DNA of 5,832 nucleotides, taken from the NCBI GenBank assembly GCA_043752345.1, contig JAYUYT010000059.1, positions 1 to 5,832 on the forward strand. The letters run 5' to 3'. Shown one piece after another: positions 1 to 5,732 of the stretch. The translations under genes were made by a program, and so were the position numbers. Position 1 is the stretch's first letter; every line of letters begins with the position of its first letter. Under the pieces are notes generated by a model, which saw only the letters and a list, made by a program, of their open reading frames with translations, had not been told where the DNA came from and made no database searches. Source of the DNA: VFJL01 sp043752345. Lineage in GTDB: Bacteria > Pseudomonadota > Gammaproteobacteria > Burkholderiales > Nitrosomonadaceae.

Positions 1-561
1 GCATTGCTCTATGGCTTGTGGAGCCAGCGACTGATTCCACCGCCGGAAGAAATGGCGACACTGTTCGTCAACTTTATTGCCGCGCCCAAACTGAAGGAAG
101 AATTCAAAACCGAACTGCAGCCACCAAAACCACAGATAGAAAAGAAGCCACAATCACGACAACTGGTAGCTGAAACACCGGCGCTGGCGGAAAATGAACC
201 GGTCGCACCACCGCCACCGCAAGCACCAGTAGCAATGGTAGCGCCACCTGAGCCGATGCCGCAGGGTCCGGTCACCCTGTCTGCGGAGCTATCGGTCGTC
301 TGTCCCGAATTGAGCGCACCCGCCTACCCGCCACTGTCACGCCGGCTGGGTGAAGAGGGGAAACTGATGCTGCGGGTGGAGCTGGATGAAAGCGGTCACA
401 TAAGCACGGCGCAGATAATCAATAGTAGCGGGTTCAAGCGTCTGGATGAAGCCGCACTGACTGCGGTAAAAACATGGCGTTGCAATCCACCCCGGCGCAA
501 TGGTCAGCCGGTTCGGGCTATTGCTCTGCAACCCTTCAACTTTGTATTGCACGGAGATTGA
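1..561 (+). CDS. tonB: TonB energy-transducing protein, 5'-truncated by the window edge
   Basis: TonB spans the periplasm and carries energy from the ExbB-ExbD motor to outer-membrane receptors for siderophores, haem or vitamin B12. The frame is open from base 1, and the first visible residues (ALLYGLW) look like the end of the N-terminal membrane anchor, so the true start lies left of the window. I would not accept the in-frame TTG at position 4 as the start. A Lys/Pro-rich stretch and then a Pro-rich spacer (about residues 40-90 of the visible part, including APPPPQAP) form the periplasm-spanning region. The last 90 or so residues match the TonB C-terminal domain: YPPLSRRLGEEG, then LRVELDESG, then a terminal SSGFKRLDEAALTAVKTW segment. 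The gene ends 4 bases before exbB and leads the operon. The family call is secure; which receptor it serves cannot be seen. Confidence 0.93.
   Translation, partial: ALLYGLWSQRLIPPPEEMATLFVNFIAAPKLKEEFKTELQPPKPQIEKKPQSRQLVAETPALAENEPVAPPPPQAPVAMVAPPEPMPQGPVTLSAELSVVCPELSAPAYPPLSRRLGEEGKLMLRVELDESGHISTAQIINSSGFKRLDEAALTAVKTWRCNPPRRNGQPVRAIALQPFNFVLHGD
553..556 (+). promoter_or_regulatory. Ribosome binding site of exbB
   Basis: A GGAG core lies inside the last codons of tonB, 9 bases before the ATG at 566. It supports that ATG over the upstream ATG at 500, which lies deep inside tonB. The placement suggests translational coupling of exbB to tonB. Confidence 0.6.
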
Positions 562-565
562 TCCA

Positions 566-1306
566 ATGGAAAAAGAACTGGGCTTCTCACATTTCCTCGC
601 TCAAGTCGATGGTGTCGGCATCAGCGTACTGGTGCTGTTGCTTGCGCTATCGGTAGCAAGCTGGTTTCTGATACTCACCAAGGGTATTGCCAATCTGCTG
701 GAGGGTCAACGCGCGGAAGCCTTTCTCAAACGCTTCTGGAATGCCGATTCTTTGCAGGAAGTGAATGCAACGCTAAATGGTCAACCGGCCGACAATGCTT
801 TTGCGCAGTTGGCACAATTGGCGCTGGATGCCGCTGCCGATTCGGAAAAGCATGGCTTGCAGAAGCTCGCGGCCGCGGGTGGGGCGAGTGAATTCTTTAC
901 GCGCGTACTGCGCAACGGCATAGACCAGGAAGCTACGCGTGTCGAAAATGGCCTCACGCTGATAGCCTCGGCTGGTTCGGCTGCACCCTACATCGGTTTG
1001 TTTGGCACAGTATGGGGAATTTATCATGCGCTGGTACAGATCGGCCTGTCTGGTCAGGGCACACTGGACAAGGTAGCTGGTCCGGTGGGTGAGGCGCTGA
1101 TCATGACGGCACTAGGGCTGGCCGTAGCGATTCCGGCGGTGCTGGCTTACAACGCTTTTGTGCGGCGCAACCGCATCTGGTTGGCACGCCTGGATGCCTT
1201 TGCTCATGACCTTTTTGCATTGATAGCTGTCGGCGCCAAGACCAACAGTTCGGCGGGTGAAGTACGCCCACTACGCGTGGTGCCCCCCGCTGAAGGGAGA
1301 AAGTAA
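566..1306 (+). CDS. exbB: ExbB, proton-channel subunit of the Ton motor (MotA/TolQ/ExbB family)
   Basis: ExbB forms the inner-membrane oligomer that, with ExbD, uses the proton gradient to energise TonB. The 246-residue product has the family layout. There is a first membrane helix at about 18-40, and a long cytoplasmic loop that includes the Ala-rich part near 80-115. Two closely spaced helices follow, at about 131-155 (IASAGSAAPYIGLFGTVWGI, the signature region) and 172-198 (VGEALIMTALGLAVAIPAVL). The start at 566 is chosen over the longer frame from 500 for three reasons: it has a GGAG site, the protein then begins close to the first helix as expected, and the upstream part would overlap the tonB C-terminal domain. 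The stop overlaps the exbD start by one base (TAATG), a sign of coupled translation. TolQ is the main alternative, but the tonB neighbour favours ExbB. Confidence 0.93.
   Translation: MEKELGFSHFLAQVDGVGISVLVLLLALSVASWFLILTKGIANLLEGQRAEAFLKRFWNADSLQEVNATLNGQPADNAFAQLAQLALDAAADSEKHGLQKLAAAGGASEFFTRVLRNGIDQEATRVENGLTLIASAGSAAPYIGLFGTVWGIYHALVQIGLSGQGTLDKVAGPVGEALIMTALGLAVAIPAVLAYNAFVRRNRIWLARLDAFAHDLFALIAVGAKTNSSAGEVRPLRVVPPAEGRK
1293..1299 (+). promoter_or_regulatory. Ribosome binding site of exbD
   Basis: AAGGGAG ends 6 bases before the exbD ATG, within the last codons of exbB. It is a good Shine-Dalgarno match and fixes the start at 1306. Confidence 0.65.
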
Positions 1307-1725
1307 TGGCATTCGGCAGTATGAGCGGCAGCACCCGTCAGTCACCGATGGCCGAGATCAACGTGGTACCGTTGGTAGACGTCATGTTGGTGCTGCTGGT
1401 GATCTTCATCATCACTGCGCCGTTGCTCACGCACTCGGTAAAGGTCGATCTGCCCAAAGCATCAAGTAATCCCAACATCACGCAACCGGAGCATATCGAA
1501 TTCGGTATCCGCAATGACGCCAGCCTCTACTGGAACGGCGAACCGGTCACACTGGATCAGTTGGCGCCGCGTTTTGCGGCGGCGACAAAACAGAACCCAA
1601 ATACCGAGTTGCATATTCGTGCCGACCGGCATGCTCATTACGAGCATGTGGCACGGGTGATGTCCATTGCAGCGAAAGCCGGATTAGTGCGCATCGGATT
1701 CGTCACCGACCCATCGCAACCGTAG
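1306..1725 (+). CDS. exbD: ExbD, proton-conducting partner of ExbB (ExbD/TolR family)
   Basis: ExbD is the single-pass inner-membrane protein whose helix sits inside the ExbB oligomer and carries the proton-relay aspartate. The 139-residue product has a short cytoplasmic tail, then the hallmark segment MAEINVVPLVDVMLVLLVIF at residues 15-34. In it, Asp25 matches the essential aspartate known from E. coli ExbD. The single helix runs to about 43. The periplasmic part (about 45-139) includes the family pattern ELHIRADRHAHYEHVARVM near 101-119, followed by a short beta-strand end (RIGFVTDP). Length is normal for the family. It overlaps exbB by one base and is last in the packed set. A further + strand gene begins 50 bases downstream with no obvious terminator between, so co-transcription is possible. 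Confidence 0.93.
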   Translation: MAFGSMSGSTRQSPMAEINVVPLVDVMLVLLVIFIITAPLLTHSVKVDLPKASSNPNITQPEHIEFGIRNDASLYWNGEPVTLDQLAPRFAAATKQNPNTELHIRADRHAHYEHVARVMSIAAKAGLVRIGFVTDPSQP

Positions 1726-1775
1726 CTGCCACCTGATGACTTAACCGGCTGTTTGCTCCACCCTTTTACACACCG

Positions 1776-2318
1776 ATGTCTTCCCCAAGGTCGCCAATAG
1801 CCCCTCCAGTTCGCCCCTTCAGCTGGCGACGTATCCTGCTGCACTGCTCCATTGCCACCACGGCTCTGGGTCTGGGTTTTATGAGTTGGTACATCTCCAA
1901 ACCGGTAACGGCCCGGCTGCATGAAACCACTGCGGGGCAACGCCTGACCATCAAGGCGACACCGGATATCAGCATCAGTCTGGATACTGATAGCGCCGTC
2001 ACGGTCGCCAACAGCCAGCCTCCCCGGATTGAACTGCTACAGGGCAATGCTTATTTTGATGTCACAAGCAAGGATGCCGACAAACTGGAAGTGAAAATTG
2101 GTGCAGTGCGCATCAAGGATATCGGCACTCGTTTCAGCGTTAGGATGCAACCGGATGGCGGCAGCGTCGCTGTAGCCGATGGGCAGGTCGAGATTCATGT
2201 AGCAACGGGAACGTATCTGGTCAGCGCCTGGGAGCGTGCGGATTTCGACAGTACACGCGTTACCGGACACAGAATCATCGCTGAGGCAGATGTAGCACCA
2301 TGGCACCTGAATCGGTAA
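1776..2318 (+). CDS. Minimal FecR-like membrane protein lacking the usual N- and C-terminal regions
   Basis: FecR proteins are single-pass regulators. The N-terminal cytoplasmic part contacts an ECF sigma factor, and the periplasmic part reads the signalling domain of a TonB-dependent receptor. This 180-residue product has basic residues (RPFSWRR), one membrane helix (about 19-42), and then a recognisable FecR core: HETTAGQRLTIK, ISLDTDSAVTV, RIELLQGNAYFDV (about 88-100), IKDIGTRFSV and VAVADGQVEIHV. Known family members are usually over 300 residues. Here the roughly 80-residue N-terminal domain is absent, and the protein stops at ADVAPWHLNR, near where a normal FecR continues into its receptor-sensing region. 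The upstream frame is closed by TGA at 1737-1739, and no good ribosome site precedes the ATG. The family core is clear; a role as an anti-sigma factor is doubtful. It may be a specialised Ton-linked protein or a decaying gene. Confidence 0.72.
   Translation: MSSPRSPIAPPVRPFSWRRILLHCSIATTALGLGFMSWYISKPVTARLHETTAGQRLTIKATPDISISLDTDSAVTVANSQPPRIELLQGNAYFDVTSKDADKLEVKIGAVRIKDIGTRFSVRMQPDGGSVAVADGQVEIHVATGTYLVSAWERADFDSTRVTGHRIIAEADVAPWHLNR
2281..2296 (+). repeat. 16-base direct repeat, copy 1
   Basis: CTGAGGCAGATGTAGC occurs here, within the last codons of the FecR-like gene, and again at 5778-5793 in the same orientation. The flanks do not match. Confidence 0.5.
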
Positions 2319-2341
2319 CGATCAGGATAAAACCAATTGGG

Positions 2342-2842
2342 TCAAGGATGGCTCATGCCTGGCATATGTTCCCTATCCCCCTCAGCCAGGAACATATTGG
2401 GGTCAGCCATGCCGAATATCATCGCGATATGTGCAACGACCAGAAAAACTCCTACGAAAATTGCATGCAGCTTATTCCGCTCCCGTTGCGAAGCAGAAGA
2501 GTAGAGGAGGTTCATGTCTAGGAGCGCAATGCCGAAAAGCGGAATAAGACCGAGCAGATAAAAACCGACAGCAATCACATCCGCAATGCCGCGCCAGCCA
2601 TTGGAAGTCGTCAGGGGAATAACGGCGGTAAAGAGCAGATTTATGAAAATGCCAAGAAAATACCAGCCGACAATAATTCCCGAGACCTTGCTGAGAGTCT
2701 TTACGGTACCGGTATCTTTCCCAGTGAAAAGAAGATAGAGCTCCGAAATGGCAATTGTTTCGGCAAGTATCACGGGGATCGCCATGTAAATGATCAGATT
2801 CCATGGCTGATTCGTCATAAGGAGTTCCATATAATGAGTCAT
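2342..2842 (-). CDS. Four-helix membrane protein, DUF6803/'permease'-like
   Basis: This 166-residue protein resembles small proteobacterial membrane proteins annotated as permease or DUF6803; their function is not established to my knowledge. Four hydrophobic helices are visible at about 15-39, 52-77, 84-113 and 125-145. The opening MTHYMELLMTNQPWNLIIYM and the AETIAISELYLLF segment in helix 1 are the parts I associate with the family. After the last helix is a 20-residue polar tail rich in Met and His (MADPN...REHMPGMSHP), which could bind metal but is unproven. The start at 2842 is preferred over the ATG at 3004 in the same frame. The extra 54 codons are not membrane-like and lie in the divergent promoter region. 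Another ATG at 2830 is also possible. It converges with the FecR-like gene, 23 bases apart, with no clear terminator between. Confidence 0.72.
   Translation of the reverse strand: MTHYMELLMTNQPWNLIIYMAIPVILAETIAISELYLLFTGKDTGTVKTLSKVSGIIVGWYFLGIFINLLFTAVIPLTTSNGWRGIADVIAVGFYLLGLIPLFGIALLDMNLLYSSASQRERNKLHAIFVGVFLVVAHIAMIFGMADPNMFLAEGDREHMPGMSHP
2364..2397. repeat. Inverted repeat, 9-base perfect arms with 16-base loop
   Basis: ATATGTTCC (2364-2372) is the exact reverse complement of GGAACATAT (2389-2397). It sits inside the C-terminal codons of the DUF6803-like gene, close to the convergent gene ends. No T-run follows on either strand, so a Rho-independent terminator is not supported. It may be incidental. 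Confidence 0.4.
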
Positions 2843-3105
2843 GTGTTTATCCCGATAAGAGTCTCTGGAAATGTTGTAGTTAGGAAATATTAACGCGAGC
2901 AGTGTACTGCATCGCCCCCAAAAATCAATTCCCATTGTGCATTTATGTAACTGCTGAGCAATAAATTGGGGCCAGCCAAGTGACAATATCCATGGAATCT
3001 GCAACCCCGTTCTGAAGTGCCCAGGTATTCCTCAGCTGGAAGGTGCGCTACACTAAAGCAGACCTGATCACTGCACCCTGAACTTTAATTCGCCGAACCG
3101 TCAAC
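2843..3105. other. Divergent intergenic region between the DUF6803-like gene and the dehydrogenase
   Basis: This 263-base stretch should hold the promoters of both flanking genes. A - strand frame stays open through most of it but shows no family features. I see no RNA gene or strong terminator. The part near 2960-3060 has no promoter for the dehydrogenase that I would defend; TACACT at 3049-3054 is only a 4-of-6 match to a -10 box and has no good -35 partner. Confidence 0.5.
2901..2928 (-). promoter_or_regulatory. Candidate sigma-70-type promoter for the DUF6803-like gene
   Basis: On the - strand, TTGATT (2928-2923) and TACACT (2906-2901) are 16 bases apart, each a 4-of-6 match to the -35 and -10 consensus. 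The -10 lies about 58 bases before the ATG at 2842. It overlaps a small palindrome, GCAGT-GT-ACTGC (2899-2910). The match is modest and could be chance. Confidence 0.25.
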
Positions 3106-3804
3106 ATGCCCAATCTGCTCATTACCGGCGCCAACCGCGGCATCGGCTTGGAGTTTGCCAGACAATATACCGCAGCAGGCTGGCGTGTGTTCGCCTGCTG
3201 CCGCACCCCGGACAAAGCTGCAGCACTAAAGCAGTTGACATCAGACCACCCCGGCTTGCTCAGCGTGCACGCGCTGGATGTTGCCGACTTTGAACAAATT
3301 GACAGGCTGGCCACAGAGCTTGCCAGCCAGGAAATCGACTTGCTGTTGAACAATGCCGGAGTCTGCCTGGATGCTCACAATAACGGCTTCGGCGTCACCG
3401 ATTATGCAGCATGGATGCACACCTTGCGCGTAAACAGCATGGCACCACTAAAAATGGCGGAAATATTTATCAAGCAGGTTAGCCATAGCCAGCAAAAAAA
3501 GATCATCAATATCACCAGCAAAATGGGCAGCATTGCCGACAATGCGAGTGGCGACTATTACCTCTACCGTTCCAGCAAGACTGCACTGAATATGGTGACA
3601 AAAAACCTTTCCATCGATTTGGCACCACGCGGCATCATCACTGCCATGCTGCATCCGGGCTGGGTACAGACGGATATGGGCGGCCCGAATGCGTTGATTA
3701 CAGTGCAGCAGAGCGTTGCGGGCATGCGCCGGGTGATCGCGCAACTTGCACCAACCGATAACGGAAAATTCTACGCGTATGACGGTAAAGAAATTCCCTG
3801 GTAA
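3106..3804 (+). CDS. Short-chain dehydrogenase/reductase, C-factor/carbonyl-reductase type
   Basis: A 232-residue classical-type SDR, probably a cytoplasmic NAD(P)H-dependent oxidoreductase acting on a carbonyl or hydroxyl substrate that cannot be named from sequence. Visible elements in order: nucleotide-binding TGANRGIG at 7-14, acidic LDVAD near 57-61, NNAG at 82-85, Asn110 in RVNSMAP, Ser138 in ITSKMGS, and the catalytic Tyr154-xxx-Lys158 in YLYRSSKTALN, followed by HPGWVQTDMGG at 183-193. The YRxSKxALNM pattern is typical of the C-factor (CsgA)/sniffer-like branch. Arg33 after the second strand leans towards NADP(H), but this is inference. All expected catalytic residues are present. The ATG at 3106 puts the Rossmann motif at the normal distance, although no good Shine-Dalgarno sequence precedes it. 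The gene is flanked by opposite-strand genes and looks monocistronic. Confidence 0.9.
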   Translation: MPNLLITGANRGIGLEFARQYTAAGWRVFACCRTPDKAAALKQLTSDHPGLLSVHALDVADFEQIDRLATELASQEIDLLLNNAGVCLDAHNNGFGVTDYAAWMHTLRVNSMAPLKMAEIFIKQVSHSQQKKIINITSKMGSIADNASGDYYLYRSSKTALNMVTKNLSIDLAPRGIITAMLHPGWVQTDMGGPNALITVQQSVAGMRRVIAQLAPTDNGKFYAYDGKEIPW

Positions 3805-3818
3805 GAGACCGATCGAAC

Positions 3819-5474
3819 TCAGCCTACGTAAAAATTGCGCATCATCCCCATATCTTCATGCTCCAGGTTGTGGCAGTGATACAGGAACAAGCCGGTGTAA
3901 TCCTCGAACGGCTTGATGATTTCAACTTCCTCACCGGGCATCACCAGCACCGTATCTTTCCAGCCGCTGCCGATGAAACCGTCCTTGACAGTGGCATAGC
4001 CATCGCCGCTATCCTGATCTTTCGGGGTACGCGACAGAATTTTAAACTGCTGACCGTGCAGATGGATCGGATGCGCCATTGACATCATCATGCCCATGCC
4101 GCCCCTCCCTCCCCCTCGCATTCCGCCCATGCCACCTCCCATCGACCCATGATCGTTGGAGATTCTGATTTTTTGGATCGTGTTGACAGGGATCCTTTCG
4201 CTATCCATCACTTCGTGCATCTCAAAAGATCTGCCGTTTAGCTGCAGTGCCATATGCTGCATGCTGATAGCGATTGGCACAGGCTGATCCGGATTGGAGA
4301 CATCCTGTTCCGTCAGGCTGCGCATTTTGACCAGCGTTTCTGGTAGTTTGGGTGAGTCGCCGACCTTCTTGGCGATATGAAACTTGACTATCGGAAAAGC
4401 CTCACCCTGAGGCAATCCGCCGCTCATCATGCCCATACCACCCATGCCACCGCCGCCCATACCGCGGCGCATCCCCCCCCTGCCACGCTGCATGCCACCG
4501 CCCATATGCGGCATCGTGCCGTGGTGTTCGAGACTGCGCAGCACCAGATCGGATCCGGGTTTGTGACCGCTGAAATCAACCCATAATTCGACGCGCTCGG
4601 CTGGTGCAAGCATGATGTAGGGATAAGTTTCAGGCTTTTCCAGCAATCCGCCGTCGGTACCGATCGCGATCAACGGCGTGCCGTCCTCCCAGCCCAGCTT
4701 ATAAATCCTGGAATTCGATCCGTTGAACACGCGCAAGCGGTAAGCACGGGTTTTTACCGGAATGGTGCCGTTTGCCAGGCCGTTGACCAGAATGGTATCA
4801 CCGAGGAAACCCATCATCCTCTCGCGCATCCCGTAGATATACTGCAATTGATTGCCGGCGGTAAAGCGCCGGTCCTGAATGGTGATAGGAATATCGTACT
4901 CTCCGCTTGGCAGGCCCAGCTTTTGTTCTTGCTCGTCGGTGATGGTGATCAGTCCCGCCAGGCCGCGATAAACCTGCGTAGCGGTCATTTCATGGGTATG
5001 GGAATGGTACCAATTGGTGCCTGCAGGATTCTTTACCTCAAACTCATAAACATATCTTTCGCCCTGTTGTATCGCATACACCGGGTGTCCGTCCATTTTC
5101 TGCGGTACGTGCATGCCGTGCCAGTGCACGACCGATGGTTCTGGCAGTTGGTTGTAAAAGAATATCCGGACTTTCTGGCCTTGCACGAAATTAAGAATCG
5201 GGCCCAGATAACCCGGCATGATCTTTAAGGTTGCTTTAGGGCCTTTCAGCAGCCTGCCGTAATATTTGAAAACGCTGGTATGCGCTCCCGGCATAATCGG
5301 AACCTCGGCTATCCGCGCGGTGATCTCCAATTCCACATCTGGTTTGAATGCAGCGCTGGGCGCGCTGTTGATCTGCCCACCCTCGGCCAGCACGAAACCG
5401 GGCAACGCTACCGCCATCGTGCCAAACGCGGCATATTGCAGGAATCGCCGCCTTTTATGATCATGCCCTACCAT
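3819..5474 (-). CDS. Tat-exported multicopper oxidase with two Met/Gly-rich loops
   Basis: A 551-residue three-domain blue copper oxidase, probably periplasmic, of the CueO/CotA/PcoA-like group. Such enzymes oxidise Cu(I), other metals or phenolics while reducing O2 to water. The N-terminus has a Tat signal (RRRFLQ at 8-13, hydrophobic run to VLA at 28-30), which fixes the ATG at 5474. All four copper-binding motifs are intact: HWHG (117-120), HSH (157-159), HPIHLHG (468-474) and HCHNLEHEDMGM (533-544). Likely type 1 ligands are His468, Cys534, His539 and Met544. Two Met/Gly-rich insertions lie at about 321-350 (9 Met in 30 residues) and 445-466 (8 Met in 22); Met-rich regions in CueO bind Cu(I). 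No in-frame alternative ATG exists upstream before a TAA. The substrate is inferred, and the gene stands apart from other recognised copper genes here. It converges with the dehydrogenase, 14 bases apart. Confidence 0.94.
   Translation of the reverse strand: MVGHDHKRRRFLQYAAFGTMAVALPGFVLAEGGQINSAPSAAFKPDVELEITARIAEVPIMPGAHTSVFKYYGRLLKGPKATLKIMPGYLGPILNFVQGQKVRIFFYNQLPEPSVVHWHGMHVPQKMDGHPVYAIQQGERYVYEFEVKNPAGTNWYHSHTHEMTATQVYRGLAGLITITDEQEQKLGLPSGEYDIPITIQDRRFTAGNQLQYIYGMRERMMGFLGDTILVNGLANGTIPVKTRAYRLRVFNGSNSRIYKLGWEDGTPLIAIGTDGGLLEKPETYPYIMLAPAERVELWVDFSGHKPGSDLVLRSLEHHGTMPHMGGGMQRGRGGMRRGMGGGGMGGMGMMSGGLPQGEAFPIVKFHIAKKVGDSPKLPETLVKMRSLTEQDVSNPDQPVPIAISMQHMALQLNGRSFEMHEVMDSERIPVNTIQKIRISNDHGSMGGGMGGMRGGGRGGMGMMMSMAHPIHLHGQQFKILSRTPKDQDSGDGYATVKDGFIGSGWKDTVLVMPGEEVEIIKPFEDYTGLFLYHCHNLEHEDMGMMRNFYVG
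4077..4142 (-). repeat. Second Met/Gly-rich coding segment of the multicopper oxidase
   Basis: Residues 445-466 of the oxidase are low-complexity Met, Gly and Arg, with eight Met. The segment ends two residues before the HPIHLHG copper motif, close to the type 1 copper site. On the + strand it reads as repeated CAT/CCC-rich sequence. Confidence 0.75.
4425..4514 (-). repeat. First Met/Gly-rich coding segment of the multicopper oxidase
   Basis: Residues 321-350 are built from Gly-Gly-Met-like units with Arg, holding nine Met. It lies between the middle and third cupredoxin domains. Inside it, at 4473-4480, is a run of eight C on the + strand (eight G on the coding strand). Confidence 0.75.
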
Positions 5475-5485
5475 CCCCTTCCCCC
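5475..5485 (-). promoter_or_regulatory. G-rich ribosome binding region of the multicopper oxidase
   Basis: Reading on the - strand, GGGGGAAGGGG directly abuts the ATG. It contains AAGGGG, a partial Shine-Dalgarno match that sits closer to the start than usual, with the GGGGG block at a more normal distance. It supports the start set by the Tat signal but is not a textbook site. Confidence 0.4.
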
Positions 5486-5512
5486 AGATGATTTGCGGAA
5501 ATTAACCGGCCA

Positions 5513-5522
5513 TACAGATGTA
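5513..5522. promoter_or_regulatory. Candidate operator, TACAGATGTA palindrome
   Basis: This is an exact match to the TACAnnTGTA core known as the operator half-pattern of CopY/BlaI-family repressors. It begins 38 bases upstream of the oxidase ATG, a suitable place for repression. No CopY/BlaI-type regulator is encoded in the window, and CopY itself is known mainly from Firmicutes. The link is therefore by motif and position only. Confidence 0.35.
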
Positions 5523-5636
5523 CGAGCAGCGAAAGCGTCGGCTACTGCAAGATAAGGATGGGAAGCAACTGCCGCTTGCTGTTGTGGAGATCGTCGGCAG
5601 TATCTGATCCGGCTTCCGACTCATTTCCGCTGGGTT

Positions 5637-5663
5637 CTTGCTAGGAGTGCCCCGCTAGCCAAG
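5637..5663. other. Stem-loop upstream of the multicopper oxidase (left of a pair)
   Basis: CTTGCTAG (5637-5644) pairs with CTAGCcAAG (5655-5663) across a 10-base loop, with one bulged C. No T-run follows on either strand. It shares its last two bases with the next stem-loop. Confidence 0.4.
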
Positions 5664-5698
5664 CATGATCCTGCCATACCAACCGGTATGATTATGCT
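5662..5698. other. Stem-loop upstream of the multicopper oxidase (right of a pair)
   Basis: CATACC-AACC-GGTATG (5675-5690) forms a perfect 6-bp stem with a 4-base loop. It is extended by AGCATGAT (5662-5669) pairing with ATTATGCT (5691-5698), with one G-T wobble and a 5-base bulge on the left side. It lies between the probable end of a - strand gene (5733) and the oxidase start. It could be a weak terminator, an operator or a leader structure; nothing decides between them. Confidence 0.45.
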
Positions 5699-5732
5699 GG
5701 AGACGAAAATGGCACCGCGTTCGCCAACCGGA

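Larger units (their letters stand above)
5475..5732. other. Non-coding region upstream of the multicopper oxidase
   Basis: About 258 bases without a convincing gene. It holds a TACAnnTGTA palindrome at 5513-5522 and two adjacent stem-loops at 5637-5698. I could not find a promoter with good -35 and -10 boxes for the oxidase. A 27-codon + strand frame at 5709-5789 has no recognisable features. Confidence 0.5.

Noticed and set aside
500..565. Longer ExbB starting at ATG 500
   Set aside because: It would overlap the TonB C-terminal domain by more than 60 bases. The ATG at 566 has a GGAG site and gives the normal ExbB N-terminus.
2319..2341. Terminator between the FecR-like and DUF6803-like genes
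   Set aside because: Only a 4-bp stem (ATCG-GTAA-CGAT) and a CCAATTGG palindrome are present, with no T-run. This is too weak to call.
2396..2978. Near-repeat ATTGGGG(T/C)CAGCCA at 2396-2409 and 2965-2978
   Set aside because: It is 13 of 14 identical, but on the - strand the two copies are read in different codon phases and the flanks do not match. Chance similarity is adequate.
2843..3004. 54-residue N-terminal extension of the DUF6803-like protein
   Set aside because: The extra residues resemble no signal or domain, and the family-like sequence begins at 2842. The stretch also serves as the divergent promoter region.
3022..3045. MerR/SoxR-type operator before the dehydrogenase (TTCC-TCAGCT-GGAA)
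   Set aside because: The arms are only 4 bp, and no -35/-10 pair with the long spacing of such promoters is present.
4377..4586. His/Ala-rich + strand frame opposite the Met-rich loop
   Set aside because: It is the shadow of the Met/Gly-rich codons of the oxidase; CAT and GCC repeats arise from the reverse complement of ATG and GGC.
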